A stretch of DNA of 64,000 bases from CAVQFO01 sp963711725 (GTDB lineage Bacteria; Pseudomonadota; Gammaproteobacteria; Nitrococcales; Aquisalimonadaceae). The translations under genes were made by a program, and so were the position numbers. The stretch is taken from contig CAVQFO010000023.1 of the NCBI GenBank assembly GCA_963711725.1, forward strand, positions 124,001-188,000, in the 5' to 3' direction. Of this stretch, positions 8,663 through 17,811 are shown piece after piece (the first letter of the stretch is position 1; each line of letters opens with the position of its first letter). The notes under the pieces were generated by a model. That model saw only the letters and a program-made list of their open reading frames with translations. It was not told the origin of the DNA and ran no database searches.

Positions 8663-10913
8663 ATGCTGACAAAAGCAACTTCCTCTGGCCTAGTGATGAC
8701 AATGATGGAAAACCCTCTGTCTGGGATTACTGATGAACAGAGGAAAGAGTTGATTTCAGAATTAGGAAAAAATGGTAAAGACAAGGTTGTTGAGATATTC
8801 GAATCGTTGAACGATATCTTGAGGCAGTATGACCCTATAACCCTAATAAGTATTCTCTTAAGCTATGGTTTGACTGTTGGAGTCGGTGATGGTGGGGTGC
8901 AATCAAAAGAATCATCCGGGGGATTAAACCAAGCACATGTAGAACTATTTCAGGCGCTTGCTCTACAAATACCAGAGAACGAGCTCGGCGCGCTCCCTGT
9001 CACTCCTGACATAGTTCAGAATGTATGGGAGCAATTAACCGAAATAAGTCATGCCTTTAAATTCAGTAGAATGAATGTGGAGCTATTGGAGTCTTCAAAT
9101 ATTGAAATGGCCATCAATCAGATCCAAGAGTTGATACGAAGTCATACTCAAATGGTTAGAAATTGGGGATTTCATTCTCAGGTGCTCAGCATTTCAAAAG
9201 AAATATACAGTCACTTTGATGGACTAATTCAAAGTAAGTTTGGCTTTTCAGCCACAAATGCCATTGATGTTTTTAAAGTGCTGACTGACTCTGTCGAGGA
9301 CAAGCTTTCTGAAAGGCTTAATATCTTGTCTGATCTAAAGTCCACAAAAAAACCATACGACATGCTAGTTAAATATCATGAATTAATTGGACTAGGGAAA
9401 GAAGAGGCTGACAGGTTTTCCGAAAATATTGATATAAGCAAAATTTCGCAAAAGAATCTTTTTTTCATGCTGCTATCGCATTTCGACCTTAGAATGCCTG
9501 AATATTACTTCATTGATAGTGATGAGTTGTCGAAGCAGTTAAATATTGACAGAGACATTGTCGATAATGTTTTGAGTCAATTCTCATATAGATTCGGCGA
9601 TCTTAATGGTGAAAAGAAAGAATATTTCTCTTTGGAAAATCCTGTATGGAAGAAGCCGATAATTTCATCAGACAGAGGGTATTGTTGCGTATTGCCTCAG
9701 CTATTTTTTAGCTTTGTTCTAAACACACTAGATGAGATTGTTGAGGGAATAGATAAGAATTCTCTCCATAATCGCCGAGCGGATTATCTGGAGTCGAAGA
9801 TTGAAGAAATTGTTAAGACAAGATTTCCTGAATCACAAGTAGTTTCAGGCCTTAAGTGGCATTTAGGTAAAACTCAGTATGAAACTGACCTAATTGCATT
9901 CATTGATTCACATGCAATTATTATTGAAGCGAAATCACAAAAGATATCAAGACCCGCCTTAAGAGGTGCGCCGGATAGAATAAAGAGGCATCTTGAGGAA
10001 ATCTTAATAGAGCCAGGAATTCAGTCAAACCGATTAGAGCAAAAGCTCAACGAGCTTAGGGTTCAGGATGCACCTGATGACCCTCTTCTAACAAAAATCC
10101 CTGTAGATATACATTCTATAAAGAAGAGTACTTCGCGTTTCAGTATCTCTAGAAGATTTTGCTACTCTCCAAACGAATCTTAGGTTATTTGATGGTACAG
10201 GTTGGATTCCAAATGACTTCGTACCTTGCCCATCAATGAATCTTGCCGATTTTGAAACATTATTTGATTTTCTTGAACACCCTGTCCAAATCATTCACTA
10301 CCTTCTGAGAAGGACTGAGCTTGAAGGTAAGTACAAGTTTATGGGGGATGAGCTCGATTATATGGGGCTATACATTACTACCTTGTTGAATGTTGGAAAT
10401 ATGGTAAGCGATGATAAAGCCGAAATCATAATATCGGGGATGTCTGAACCGTTAGATAAATACTATATGTCAAAAGATCAAGGGATATTAATTGATAAAC
10501 CGCAACCCAAAATATCGCTGTTGTTCAAGAAAATATTTAAAAAACTTGAAGATCGATCAACTCCTCGCTGGACAGAGATCGGATGTATACTGAATCGCTT
10601 TCCTCCAGACGATCAGAGCAAGCTCATTAGATATATAAAAGACTTGTCCAAAGTGGTCAATAGAACTTGGCAAGTCGAGGGCCATAAAAATATTGCTATA
10701 TATAGACCACCAGAATCATCAGAGTATGCTTTGGCTGTCGTATTATTTAAGGAAGACAATCGAGATAGACGCTACGAGTTTATCGATCATGCTTCTGCAC
10801 TGGGTCTAGAGCCTGAACATGTGAGATATTGTTTGATTATAGCAATCAACATCGATAAAAATGACTTGCCGTATCACTATATAGCACTCGCAGAAAATCG
10901 AGATGCTGAATAA
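8663..10913 (+). pseudogene. PD-(D/E)XK nuclease-like protein of an integron cassette, frameshifted
   Basis: A large protein (about 750 residues if rejoined) with a helical N-terminal half and a nuclease-like core: the strand ETDLIAFIDSHAIIIEAKS supplies D409, E422 and K424 in the D-(x)n-ExK arrangement of PD-(D/E)XK nucleases. The first frame runs 8663-10183; from about 10125 the next frame continues smoothly (VSVSLEDFATLQTNLRLFDGTGWIPNDF...) to 10913, so one extra base near 10121-10130 breaks it. The start is also uncertain: ATG 8663 lacks a Shine-Dalgarno, whereas GTG 8577 has AGGGA upstream and encodes a lysine-rich peptide that runs into an A8 run (8610-8617), where a one-base slip would join it. 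Codon use is AT-rich and unlike the neighbours. Specific function unknown; a defence nuclease is possible. Confidence 0.7.
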
Positions 10914-10915
10914 TC

Positions 10916-10976
10916 ACATAACAAGCGCGTCAATTAGGACGCTCGCAGGCTCGCGCCTATTACGCGAGCGTTATGT
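10916..10976 (+). other. Integron attC recombination site 1
   Basis: R'' ACATAAC (10916-10922) pairs with R' GTTATGT (10970-10976). The inner arms pair as CGCGT/AAT/AGG/CGC with unpaired bases on the left arm only, the extrahelical pattern typical of attC sites. It is 61 bases long and begins 2 bases after the nuclease stop codon. Confidence 0.88.
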
Positions 10977-10991
10977 TTCTAGGAGACTGTA

Positions 10992-11600
10992 TTGGATCTT
11001 TGTATCACCATAAGCGAAATAAACTGGTCGCTAACGAAAGATGTAGTCTCAATTGTCGGCACGGTTGGCGCTCTTACTATTGGTGGGCTTGGGCTGTTCA
11101 CTTGGAGGAGGCAGCTTCGGGGAACAAGTGAGTACGAGATTGCAAAGAAAGCCATACTAAAGACATACGAAGTCCAGCAAGCGCTTCAGTCCGTGAGAAA
11201 TCCAATGCTTTATCTTAGCAAGGAGGAAGTGGAAGCTGGTCGCCGACTTGAAGAAGAGCAGCGAATTTATAGCGAGCGAATGACTTACCTCAATGAGAAA
11301 TGGGCAGAGCTACAAACGATTCGCCTTGAGGCGAAAGTTATTTGGGGTGAAGAGGCTCAGGATAGTTTTAATGAAATTCAACAGCGAATCGGAGATGTCC
11401 GGGGAGCGATTTGGCTTCATTTTTGGATGAAAGGTGCCTATGCCGGGCCAGGGGCTACTGTAGATAATAGTCCAGAGCGAGTCAGAGAGAATGACAAGAT
11501 TGTCTATTTTACGTCTGAAGAAGATGAGTTTAGCCAACAAATAGCTGAATCTACGGCAAACGTTGAAAAGTTCTTTGGGTCAAAGGTTAGGACTAAATAA
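10992..11600 (+). CDS. Cassette-encoded membrane-anchored coiled-coil protein
   Basis: A 202-residue protein. One membrane segment lies near the N-terminus (residues about 14-37, VVSIVGTVGALTIGGLGLFTW), followed by a positively charged RRQLRG and a long charged, probably coiled-coil cytoplasmic region (LSKEEVEAGRRLEEEQRIYSE and onward). Start is TTG 10992 with AGGAG at 10981-10985, 6 bases upstream; the frame has no better start. It sits between attC sites 1 and 2 and so is the whole cargo of one cassette. Such small single-span proteins are common cassette cargo; no function can be assigned. Confidence 0.8.
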   Translation: MDLCITISEINWSLTKDVVSIVGTVGALTIGGLGLFTWRRQLRGTSEYEIAKKAILKTYEVQQALQSVRNPMLYLSKEEVEAGRRLEEEQRIYSERMTYLNEKWAELQTIRLEAKVIWGEEAQDSFNEIQQRIGDVRGAIWLHFWMKGAYAGPGATVDNSPERVRENDKIVYFTSEEDEFSQQIAESTANVEKFFGSKVRTK

Positions 11601-11684
11601 ACATAACAAGGCCAGTCACAGCGACGGCTTTTCCGTTCCGGCTTCGCCTTCACTACAAAGCCGCGCGTGCTGGCGGCGTTAGGC
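11601..11684 (+). other. Integron attC recombination site 2
   Basis: R'' ACATAAC (11601-11607) and R' GTTAGGC (11678-11684). The arms GCCAG-CAC-CG-CGGCTTT pair along their length with unpaired T, A and A bases on the left arm, the diagnostic attC asymmetry, around a 27-base variable loop. It starts directly after the stop of the upstream gene. Confidence 0.92.
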
Positions 11685-11996
11685 TGAAACAATAATGGAA
11701 ATACACACGTCGACAATTGTGTTCACCCTCTTGGCAAGAGCTGATCGGGGTCGGACCACCCCAACTCACTGGATTCACTGAAGGTTCACGGCCGCAAAAC
11801 CGCATTTTTCCGCTTAGAATCCCCATTTCACCCCCATTTTCGGCCATCTAAGGGCTACGCAGAGCCTGCGCGCCGGAGATGAGAGCGTCGCGCCAACCCA
11901 CAGCCTGGCAACGGCTGCCGGAGTGCTTTTTCACGAACTCCCCACGGTTTGCCGTTTATCTATACTCAAATCAGGACAAACCGATCAGGAGCTGCC
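11685..11996. other. Right flank of the cassette array, no gene
   Basis: A 28-codon frame at 11695-11781 starts soon after the attC site, as a cassette gene would, but is soon lost in GC-rich sequence, so it may be the stump of a truncated third cassette. The remainder up to the lyase start shows nothing else I can support. Confidence 0.45.
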
Positions 11997-12824
11997 GTGA
12001 CCACACAACTCGAAAAAGCGGAAAACTTCAGGGCGTTGCACCAGGGACGGGACGCCTTCGTCATCCCCAACCCTTGGGACGTGGGCTCGGCCCGGTTGCT
12101 GGCCGGCCTGGGTTTTCCGGCGCTGGCGACCACCAGTTCGGGGTTCGCGCTCTCGCGAGGCCGCCTTGACGGCATGCCCGGTAGCCTGGAGACCCTGGCC
12201 CATTGCCGGGATCTGAGCGCGGCGGTGGATGTGCCGGTGAGCGCGGATCTGGAAAACGGGTTTGGCGACGATCCGGAGACCGTGGCGCAAACGGTGCTGT
12301 TCGCGGCCGAGGCCGGCGTAGTGGGCGGCTCCATTGAAGACTATACCGGCGACCCCAGACACCCGATCTACGATCTGGAGCTTGCGGTGGAACGCATCCA
12401 TGCCGCCGCGGAGGCCGCGCACTCGCTGCACTTCCCCTTCACGCTCACGGCCCGGGCGGAGAACCATTTCCGTGGCCGTGACGATCTGGACGATACCATC
12501 CGGCGGCTGCAGGCCTTCGAGGCCGCCGGGGCGGACGTGTTGTACGCGCCGGGCCTGACCACCTTGGAGCAGGTGCGCGCCGTGGCCGAAGCCGTCGGCA
12601 AGCCCATCAACGTGCTCGCACCGCCTGTAAGGGGCGCGACCGTCGAGCAGTTGGCCCAGGCCGGCGCCAAGCGCATCAGCGTGGGCGGCACTCTGGCCCG
12701 GGCGGCAGCCGCGGCTCTGCTCGGGGCCGGGCGGCTGGTATTGGAGGGGGGTAGCTTTGAATGGGCTTCGGGCGTGGCTGCGAACGGCGATATTGCGGGG
12801 GTACTGGCGCCCTGGGTTGATTAG
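11997..12824 (+). CDS. Isocitrate lyase/PEP mutase family protein
   Basis: A 275-residue TIM-barrel enzyme of the isocitrate lyase/phosphoenolpyruvate mutase superfamily, which cleaves or forms C-C or P-C bonds at alpha-keto acids with magnesium. Visible landmarks: the substrate loop IPNPWDVGSARLLAGLGFPALATTSSG, the metal/active-site strand VPVSADLENGFGDDPE, GGSIEDYTGD and the HFPFTLTARAENHF strand, then GADVLYAPGLTTLEQV. GTG 11997 is chosen because AGGAG lies 5 bases upstream; the ATG at 11949 has no such site. The KKCGH active-site motif of true isocitrate lyase is absent, so it is one of the smaller carboxyvinyl/oxaloacetate-type members. It stands alone. Confidence 0.88.
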   Translation: MTTQLEKAENFRALHQGRDAFVIPNPWDVGSARLLAGLGFPALATTSSGFALSRGRLDGMPGSLETLAHCRDLSAAVDVPVSADLENGFGDDPETVAQTVLFAAEAGVVGGSIEDYTGDPRHPIYDLELAVERIHAAAEAAHSLHFPFTLTARAENHFRGRDDLDDTIRRLQAFEAAGADVLYAPGLTTLEQVRAVAEAVGKPINVLAPPVRGATVEQLAQAGAKRISVGGTLARAAAAALLGAGRLVLEGGSFEWASGVAANGDIAGVLAPWVD

Positions 12825-12830
12825 CGTTCC

Positions 12831-12897
12831 GGTTCGCGGTCGACACGACCGCTGCTACCTCGCATTCCCGTGGTAACGGTCGTCTCGGCCGCGAACC
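12831..12897. repeat. 67-bp imperfect inverted repeat downstream of the lyase gene
   Basis: Arms 12831-12851 and 12877-12897 are 21 bases each with two mismatches (outer GGTTCGCGG/CCGCGAACC). There is no T-run, so it is not a classical intrinsic terminator; it may stabilise the mRNA 3' end or be a dispersed repeat. Confidence 0.7.
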
Positions 12898-13006
12898 ATT
12901 GAGTTGCGGGTCCGGCGCGCCCAGGGACTGTTCAATGGCTGCCAGAGCATGTTGTGGTGCCCTGGCTTGCCGATAAATCCATCATCAAGAAGCGAGAAAT
13001 CGATTC

Positions 13007-13900
13007 GTGGGCGCTAGTACGGCATTTGTGGCGCTGGCGGCTCTTTTCTGGGGGTTGTCCGGCGGGCTCGCCGGAATTCTCATGGCCGGCGGCTGGGATC
13101 CGTTCGTGGTTTCATTCTACCGCGGCGTGATCGGGCTGCTGTTCGTGCTGGTCTGGCTGGCGCTGCGCCCGCGCGGCAGCGGGCTGGCCAGTGGCCGGTT
13201 ATGGTTCTGGGCGGCGATTGCCGGGATCGGCGTTGCAGGCAACTTCTCGTTCTATTTCGTGAGCATCGCCCAGGGAAGCGTGGCGGTGGCGGTAACGTTG
13301 ATGTACTGCGCACCGGTGTTCGTGTATCTGGTGTCATTCGCACTGAAGCTTGAACGCCCCAGCGCGCCCAAGTGGGCTGCCATCGTGGTGGTGATGATCG
13401 GTGTTGTGTTGCTCACGCGGATCTACGACATCGGTGCAAGCGGCGTCACCGCTGTCGGTGTGGGAGCCGGGCTGCTTGCCGCGCTGTCTTATGCGCTATT
13501 CATATTCGGCTTCAAGTTCGCGGCGCCGCACGGCAGTCCGCAGGCGATTCTGGCAATAGCGTTTGCGGTGCTTGCCCTGATCCTTGTCTGGCCGAGCAAC
13601 TCGGACCAGATCGTCAAGGCGCTGAGTACCGCGGATTGGCCGCTGTTCGCGGCATTGGGTGTGTTCGGCGCGGGATTGTCGTTTGTTCTTTACGTCGTCG
13701 GCCTGAAGCATACTGCGCCGGCCGTGGCTTCAATCGTGGCGATGGTTGAGCCGGTCACTGCGGCGCTGTTCGGGGTCGTGATTTTGAACGAAAATCTGGT
13801 TGGTTCCCAGATGGTGGGTATGGGGCTGATCTTGGTGACGGCGACCGCCCTTAGCGTCTATACAGGCCCCGGGCGCTCACCTGCCAGCGAACCGGGGTGA
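13007..13900 (+). CDS. EamA/DMT family permease
   Basis: A 297-residue inner-membrane transporter of the drug/metabolite superfamily with about ten hydrophobic segments in two EamA repeats. Repeat one begins ALAALFWGLSGGLAGI with the conserved FYRGVIGLLFVL segment; repeat two carries FGFKFAAPHGSPQ and ends with the characteristic APAVASIVAMVEPVTAALFGVVILNE helix. Substrate cannot be told from sequence; family members export amino acids or metabolites. Start is GTG 13007, with only a weak AAGCGAG upstream. It converges on the BaiN-like gene with a 33-base gap. Confidence 0.9.
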   Translation: MGASTAFVALAALFWGLSGGLAGILMAGGWDPFVVSFYRGVIGLLFVLVWLALRPRGSGLASGRLWFWAAIAGIGVAGNFSFYFVSIAQGSVAVAVTLMYCAPVFVYLVSFALKLERPSAPKWAAIVVVMIGVVLLTRIYDIGASGVTAVGVGAGLLAALSYALFIFGFKFAAPHGSPQAILAIAFAVLALILVWPSNSDQIVKALSTADWPLFAALGVFGAGLSFVLYVVGLKHTAPAVASIVAMVEPVTAALFGVVILNENLVGSQMVGMGLILVTATALSVYTGPGRSPASEPG

Positions 13901-13933
13901 CGAGAGCAATTCCGGCATCGGAAACATCGCGGC

Positions 13934-15109
13934 TCAGACCACTTGGCCGGCGGCAAACCCCGAAGCCCAGGCCCACTGGAAGTTGTAGCCGCCCAGCCAG
14001 CCCGTGACGTCCACCACTTCGCCGATGAAATACAGGCCCGGCACCTTGCGGGCCTCCATGGTGCGGGACGAGAGCTCATCGGTATCCACGCCGCCCAGGG
14101 TGACCTCGGCGGTGCGGTAGCCTTCCGTGCCGGAGGGCCGAACGCGCCAGGCGGCTATCCGGGTTCCCAGCGCTTCAAGCTCCCGGTCGGCGCAATGCTG
14201 CATCGGCCGGTTTTGAAACCAGCTTCCCTCGACCTGGTCCACCAGTCGGTTCGGCAAGCGCTCGGCGAGGACGGTGCGAAGGCGGGCCTCGGGCCGGGCC
14301 TGTTTGCGCTCCTTGAGCCAGGCACCGGCGTCCTCGCCGGGGAGCAGATTCAGGTCCAGCTCGTCGCCGACCTGCCAGTAGGAGGAAACCTGAAGAATGG
14401 CGGGCCCGCTGAGGCCGCGGTGGGTGAACAGGATGTTCTCGCGGAAGGACTGGCCGTTGCCGGTGGCCAGGGCATCCACCGCCACCCCGGCCAGGGCCTG
14501 GGCCATGGCGAGGTCTTCGCCGGCCAGGGTCACCGGCACCAGGGCCGCCCGGGTGGCCGTGACCGCCAGGCCGAACTGGCGGGCCACGTCATAGCCGAAG
14601 CCGCTGGCGCCCATTTTCGGGAACGAGAGGCCGCCGCTGGCGATCACCAGCGATTCGGCGCGGAATTCGCCTCGCTCCGTGGTCAACTCAAAGCAATCGC
14701 CGCGCTCGATTCCGCTCACCGGACAGCGGGTAAGAATCTGCGCTCCCGCCTGGCGGCACTCGTCGGCCAGCAGCTTGACGATTTCCTTGGACGACGTGTC
14801 GCAGAACAGTTGGCCCAGCTTCTTTTCGTGGAACGCCACGCGGTGTTTCTCCACCAGGGCGATGAAGTCGTAGGGCGTATAACGGGCCAGGGCCGACTTG
14901 CAGAAATGCGGGTTGCGCGAGAGGTAGTTTTCGGGGCCGGCGTAGAGGTTGGTGAAATTGCAGCGCCCGCCGCCGGAGAGCAGGATCTTCTTGCCGATGC
15001 GGTTGGCGTGATCCATCACCAGCACCCGGCGGCCCCGGCGGCCGGCCTCGATGGCGCACATCAGCCCGGCCGCACCGGCGCCGATCACTACAACGTCGAA
15101 CGTCTGCAT
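13934..15109 (-). CDS. BaiN/YhiN-type FAD-dependent oxidoreductase
   Basis: A 391-residue flavoprotein of the HI0933/BaiN family. The N-terminal Rossmann motif for FAD is VVVIGAGAAGLMCAIEAGRRG (GxGxxG), followed by the family signature NRIGKKILLSGGGRCNFTN. Further landmarks are VIASGGLSFPKMGASGFGYDVA, FTHRGLSGPAILQVSSYW and the C-terminal VTLGGVDTDELSSRTMEAR...GLYFIGEVVDVTGWLGGYNFQWAWASG, which closes the FAD site. Members reduce unsaturated compounds or have unknown substrates; the natural substrate here is unknown. ATG 15109 is supported by the FAD motif starting at residue 6. Downstream of, and on the same strand as, the HD-GYP gene. Confidence 0.92.
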   Translation of the reverse strand: MQTFDVVVIGAGAAGLMCAIEAGRRGRRVLVMDHANRIGKKILLSGGGRCNFTNLYAGPENYLSRNPHFCKSALARYTPYDFIALVEKHRVAFHEKKLGQLFCDTSSKEIVKLLADECRQAGAQILTRCPVSGIERGDCFELTTERGEFRAESLVIASGGLSFPKMGASGFGYDVARQFGLAVTATRAALVPVTLAGEDLAMAQALAGVAVDALATGNGQSFRENILFTHRGLSGPAILQVSSYWQVGDELDLNLLPGEDAGAWLKERKQARPEARLRTVLAERLPNRLVDQVEGSWFQNRPMQHCADRELEALGTRIAAWRVRPSGTEGYRTAEVTLGGVDTDELSSRTMEARKVPGLYFIGEVVDVTGWLGGYNFQWAWASGFAAGQVV

Positions 15110-15154
15110 CGTTCCCGATCACACCCGAATGAGGAGCCGGGATTGTACCGGAGA

Positions 15155-17698
15155 CTAGCCGGCGTTCCGATGGATGGTCTCGTCGAAGGTGTAGCGGCCC
15201 CGGTCGAACAACGACAGGCAGGCGTCCACGGCCCGGGCGTCATAAAGAAGGTCGCGGCCCCGGCGGATTTCCTCCAACGCTTTCCCTACTCCCATGGCGG
15301 GACGGTAGGGCCGGTGGGCGGAGATGGCCTCGACGACGTCCGCGACGGCAATGATCCGCGCTTCCAGGACGATTTCCTCACCCTTGAGGCCTTGAGGATA
15401 GCCGGACCCGTCAAGGCGCTCGTGATGTTGGCGCACCATGGCCGCGACCGGCCAGGGAAACTCCACATCCTTGACGATGTCGTAGCCGATCTCGGCGTGA
15501 GCCCTAATCAGTTCCATTTCGATGGCGCTTAGCCGGCCGGGTCTGTTCAGAATTTCCGCCGGCACCGCGATCTTGCCTATGTCGTGGATCATTCCTCCGA
15601 GGCGCAGACCCTCGATGCGGCTCTGATCCAGCCCCATCTCCCGGCCAATGTCGACCGCGAGTTCGGCCACCCGGTGCTGGTGACCGGAGGTGTAGGGGTC
15701 TCGCTTTTCCACCGTCATGGAAATGGCCTGAATGGTCTCCACCAGCGCCTGTTCAAGCCGGGCCGCATGAGCGCGGCGCTCGATCTCGAAGCGTTTATTC
15801 TCGGTGATATCCCGCGCCACACCGACCGTACCGCCGAAACCTCCCTCGGCGTCCATCAACGGAGCAATGGATACATCCGCCTCCAGCTCTCCGCCCTTGG
15901 GCAGGCGAATGGAAACCTCTCGTCGCAGCGTGCCACATGAGCTCTTTGCCAGCTCGTCGTTGTCCCGAAACACGGAAACCATGTCATCGGGCCACAGGTC
16001 TTCATCCCGCTTGCCCACGACTTCCGCCGGCGATAATCCCACCGCGTCGGCATAGGCGCGATTGACTTGAAGCAATCGTCCATCCGCATCCTTTAACCAG
16101 GCCTGGTCCGGAATGGTGTCGAGAAACAGCCTCTGCCGGTGAAGTGCTTGCTCCAGGCGCTGCTGAACTTCGTGGCTCTGCTCGTCGGCGGCGAATTTAT
16201 CCAAAGCGAACGACGCGTCATCGGTGAGCTTCGCGAGCAGGGAAAAGACCCGGGCGTCGAAGAACCCCAATTGGTCGGAGAACAAGGTGAATGATGCCGC
16301 CGGCTCCCCGCCTCGCAGGATCGGAAACGCCACGGCCGATTTGAACCCCTGCGCGACCCAGCGTTCGGACCACTGACGGGCGGTCGGATCGTTGGCGAGA
16401 TCATTGATAATGCACGGGCGGCCATCGCGAACCGCACGGCCGCTGGGACCCAAACCGGAACGTTCGTCGGGCGACGTCGTAAGCCGGAGGCCATCGAGCA
16501 CGGCCCCTCCTTCGCCGGCATGGGCCGCCAGCCGAAGCAGGCCCGTCTCGGCATCCCGGGCCATCACGACACAGAATCGAAACGCCTGCTCGCGTGCCAC
16601 CACGTTGCACAAGGTCTGAAACAGATCCTGAGGCCCGGTGGCATGAACAATGGCCTCGATGGCTCGGGAGAGCATGCGATAGAGGCCCGTCAGCCTCGCA
16701 ACCTCCACTTCGTCACGCTTGCGGTCCGTGATGTCGGTCAGTACGGCGATGATCCTTGCCGGAGAGCCGTTCGGCTTGCGCGAAACCACCGCTGCGCGGA
16801 ACAGCAACCATCGATACGTCCCGTCGGCATGACGCACGCGCGCTTCCTGCCATTCGCTGACGCGGGCCCCGCTGAGTAGACACGTAAGGCCATCCCGCAC
16901 TGCGTCCCGATCCAGCGGGTGCACGAAACTCCAGGCGTCCTCCAGCCGCTCGGGTAACCTGCCCGGCTCATATCCCAACAGCTGACTCGTCTGCAGGGAG
17001 TAGGTCAAACGGCCGCTGGACACATCGAAATCACAAATGCCGTCGCCGCCGGCCTCCAGCGCGAATCGCCAGCGCAGCTCACTTTCCTGCAGCGCTTGTT
17101 CTGTCGCCTTGCGCTTGGTGATGTCGCGGACCGTGGCGTGATGAAAATCATGTCCGTCCACGGTAATCAGCCGGCCGCTGATCTCGACGGGAAACTCGCT
17201 GCCGTCCTTGCGGCGATGCACCGTCTCATAAACGATCCCGTCGCTCGTCCAGCTTTCGTAGTCCGGCTCAAATTCCTTAGCCGCCCCGGGAGCACGCAAC
17301 TCCCTGGCGGTAATGTCGCGGAATTCGGCGGCGGTATAGCCGTACATCTCCTGCGCCCGGGAATTGGCTTCGACGATTCGGAATTCGGCGTCGGTGAGGA
17401 GGAAGGCGTCGTTGGCATGCAAGCCGATGTGCTGGAAGTGAGACGCCACCGCATCGCGCTCTGCCAGCAGTTCCCTTTGCCGAACCGTGGATGCTCTGCG
17501 TTCGCAGAGCCACATGCAGCCCAGCAACCCCACCGAAGCCGACAACAGCACCCAGGCCACGGGAGCAAGCAAGGGAAAATCACCTGCGGGACCGCCAGCC
17601 ACCGAGTACAACGAGACACCCAGAGCGGCAGTGAATAGCGATCCCACCACAGCCGTGGACGCGCGCGCGGACCTACTTGTCGCAGCTATTCTGCCCAA
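15155..17698 (-). CDS. Multi-PAS/GAF HD-GYP cyclic-di-GMP phosphodiesterase
   Basis: An 847-residue signalling protein. Order: two N-terminal membrane segments (residues about 17-65), PAS 1 (NDAFLLTDAEFRIVEANSRAQEMYGY), PAS 2 with a PAC extension, a GAF domain (LFQTLCNVV through FALDKF), PAS 3 (DQAWLKDADGRLLQVNRAYADAVG), then a C-terminal HD-GYP domain. The catalytic HD is at residue 705 (MIHDIGK) and the GYP at about 766 (HHERLDGSGYPQGLKG), both intact, so it should hydrolyse c-di-GMP. A signal sensed by the PAS/GAF modules would tune this activity. It sits about 840 bases from an oppositely oriented GGDEF gene. Confidence 0.94.
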   Translation of the reverse strand: MGRIAATSRSARASTAVVGSLFTAALGVSLYSVAGGPAGDFPLLAPVAWVLLSASVGLLGCMWLCERRASTVRQRELLAERDAVASHFQHIGLHANDAFLLTDAEFRIVEANSRAQEMYGYTAAEFRDITARELRAPGAAKEFEPDYESWTSDGIVYETVHRRKDGSEFPVEISGRLITVDGHDFHHATVRDITKRKATEQALQESELRWRFALEAGGDGICDFDVSSGRLTYSLQTSQLLGYEPGRLPERLEDAWSFVHPLDRDAVRDGLTCLLSGARVSEWQEARVRHADGTYRWLLFRAAVVSRKPNGSPARIIAVLTDITDRKRDEVEVARLTGLYRMLSRAIEAIVHATGPQDLFQTLCNVVAREQAFRFCVVMARDAETGLLRLAAHAGEGGAVLDGLRLTTSPDERSGLGPSGRAVRDGRPCIINDLANDPTARQWSERWVAQGFKSAVAFPILRGGEPAASFTLFSDQLGFFDARVFSLLAKLTDDASFALDKFAADEQSHEVQQRLEQALHRQRLFLDTIPDQAWLKDADGRLLQVNRAYADAVGLSPAEVVGKRDEDLWPDDMVSVFRDNDELAKSSCGTLRREVSIRLPKGGELEADVSIAPLMDAEGGFGGTVGVARDITENKRFEIERRAHAARLEQALVETIQAISMTVEKRDPYTSGHQHRVAELAVDIGREMGLDQSRIEGLRLGGMIHDIGKIAVPAEILNRPGRLSAIEMELIRAHAEIGYDIVKDVEFPWPVAAMVRQHHERLDGSGYPQGLKGEEIVLEARIIAVADVVEAISAHRPYRPAMGVGKALEEIRRGRDLLYDARAVDACLSLFDRGRYTFDETIHRNAG

Positions 17699-17811
17699 GG
17701 GGGAGAAGGCCTCTGTGAATGCAACAACGCGAGATTAGGTGATGCAGTGAACAGTACCGGAACCGTTCTCCGCGTTCTTGACTTGGAGCAAGGATGGATG
17801 GCCTCGACGCT

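Larger units (their letters stand above)
8540..11684 (+). mobile_element. Two-cassette integron array without integrase (CALIN-like)
   Basis: Two genes on the same strand are each followed closely by an attC site (10916-10976 and 11601-11684), and a GTTATGT box stands at 8540-8546 in front of the first gene. The segment is visibly AT-rich against GC-rich flanks. No intI gene occurs in the window. This matches a cluster of attC sites lacking an integron integrase, or cassettes captured at a secondary site. The right edge may include remains of a third cassette up to about 11780. Confidence 0.8.

Noticed and set aside
13943..15532. 529-codon plus-strand frame opposite the BaiN-like gene
   Set aside because: Spans the end of one real gene and the start of another on the minus strand, with no independent support.
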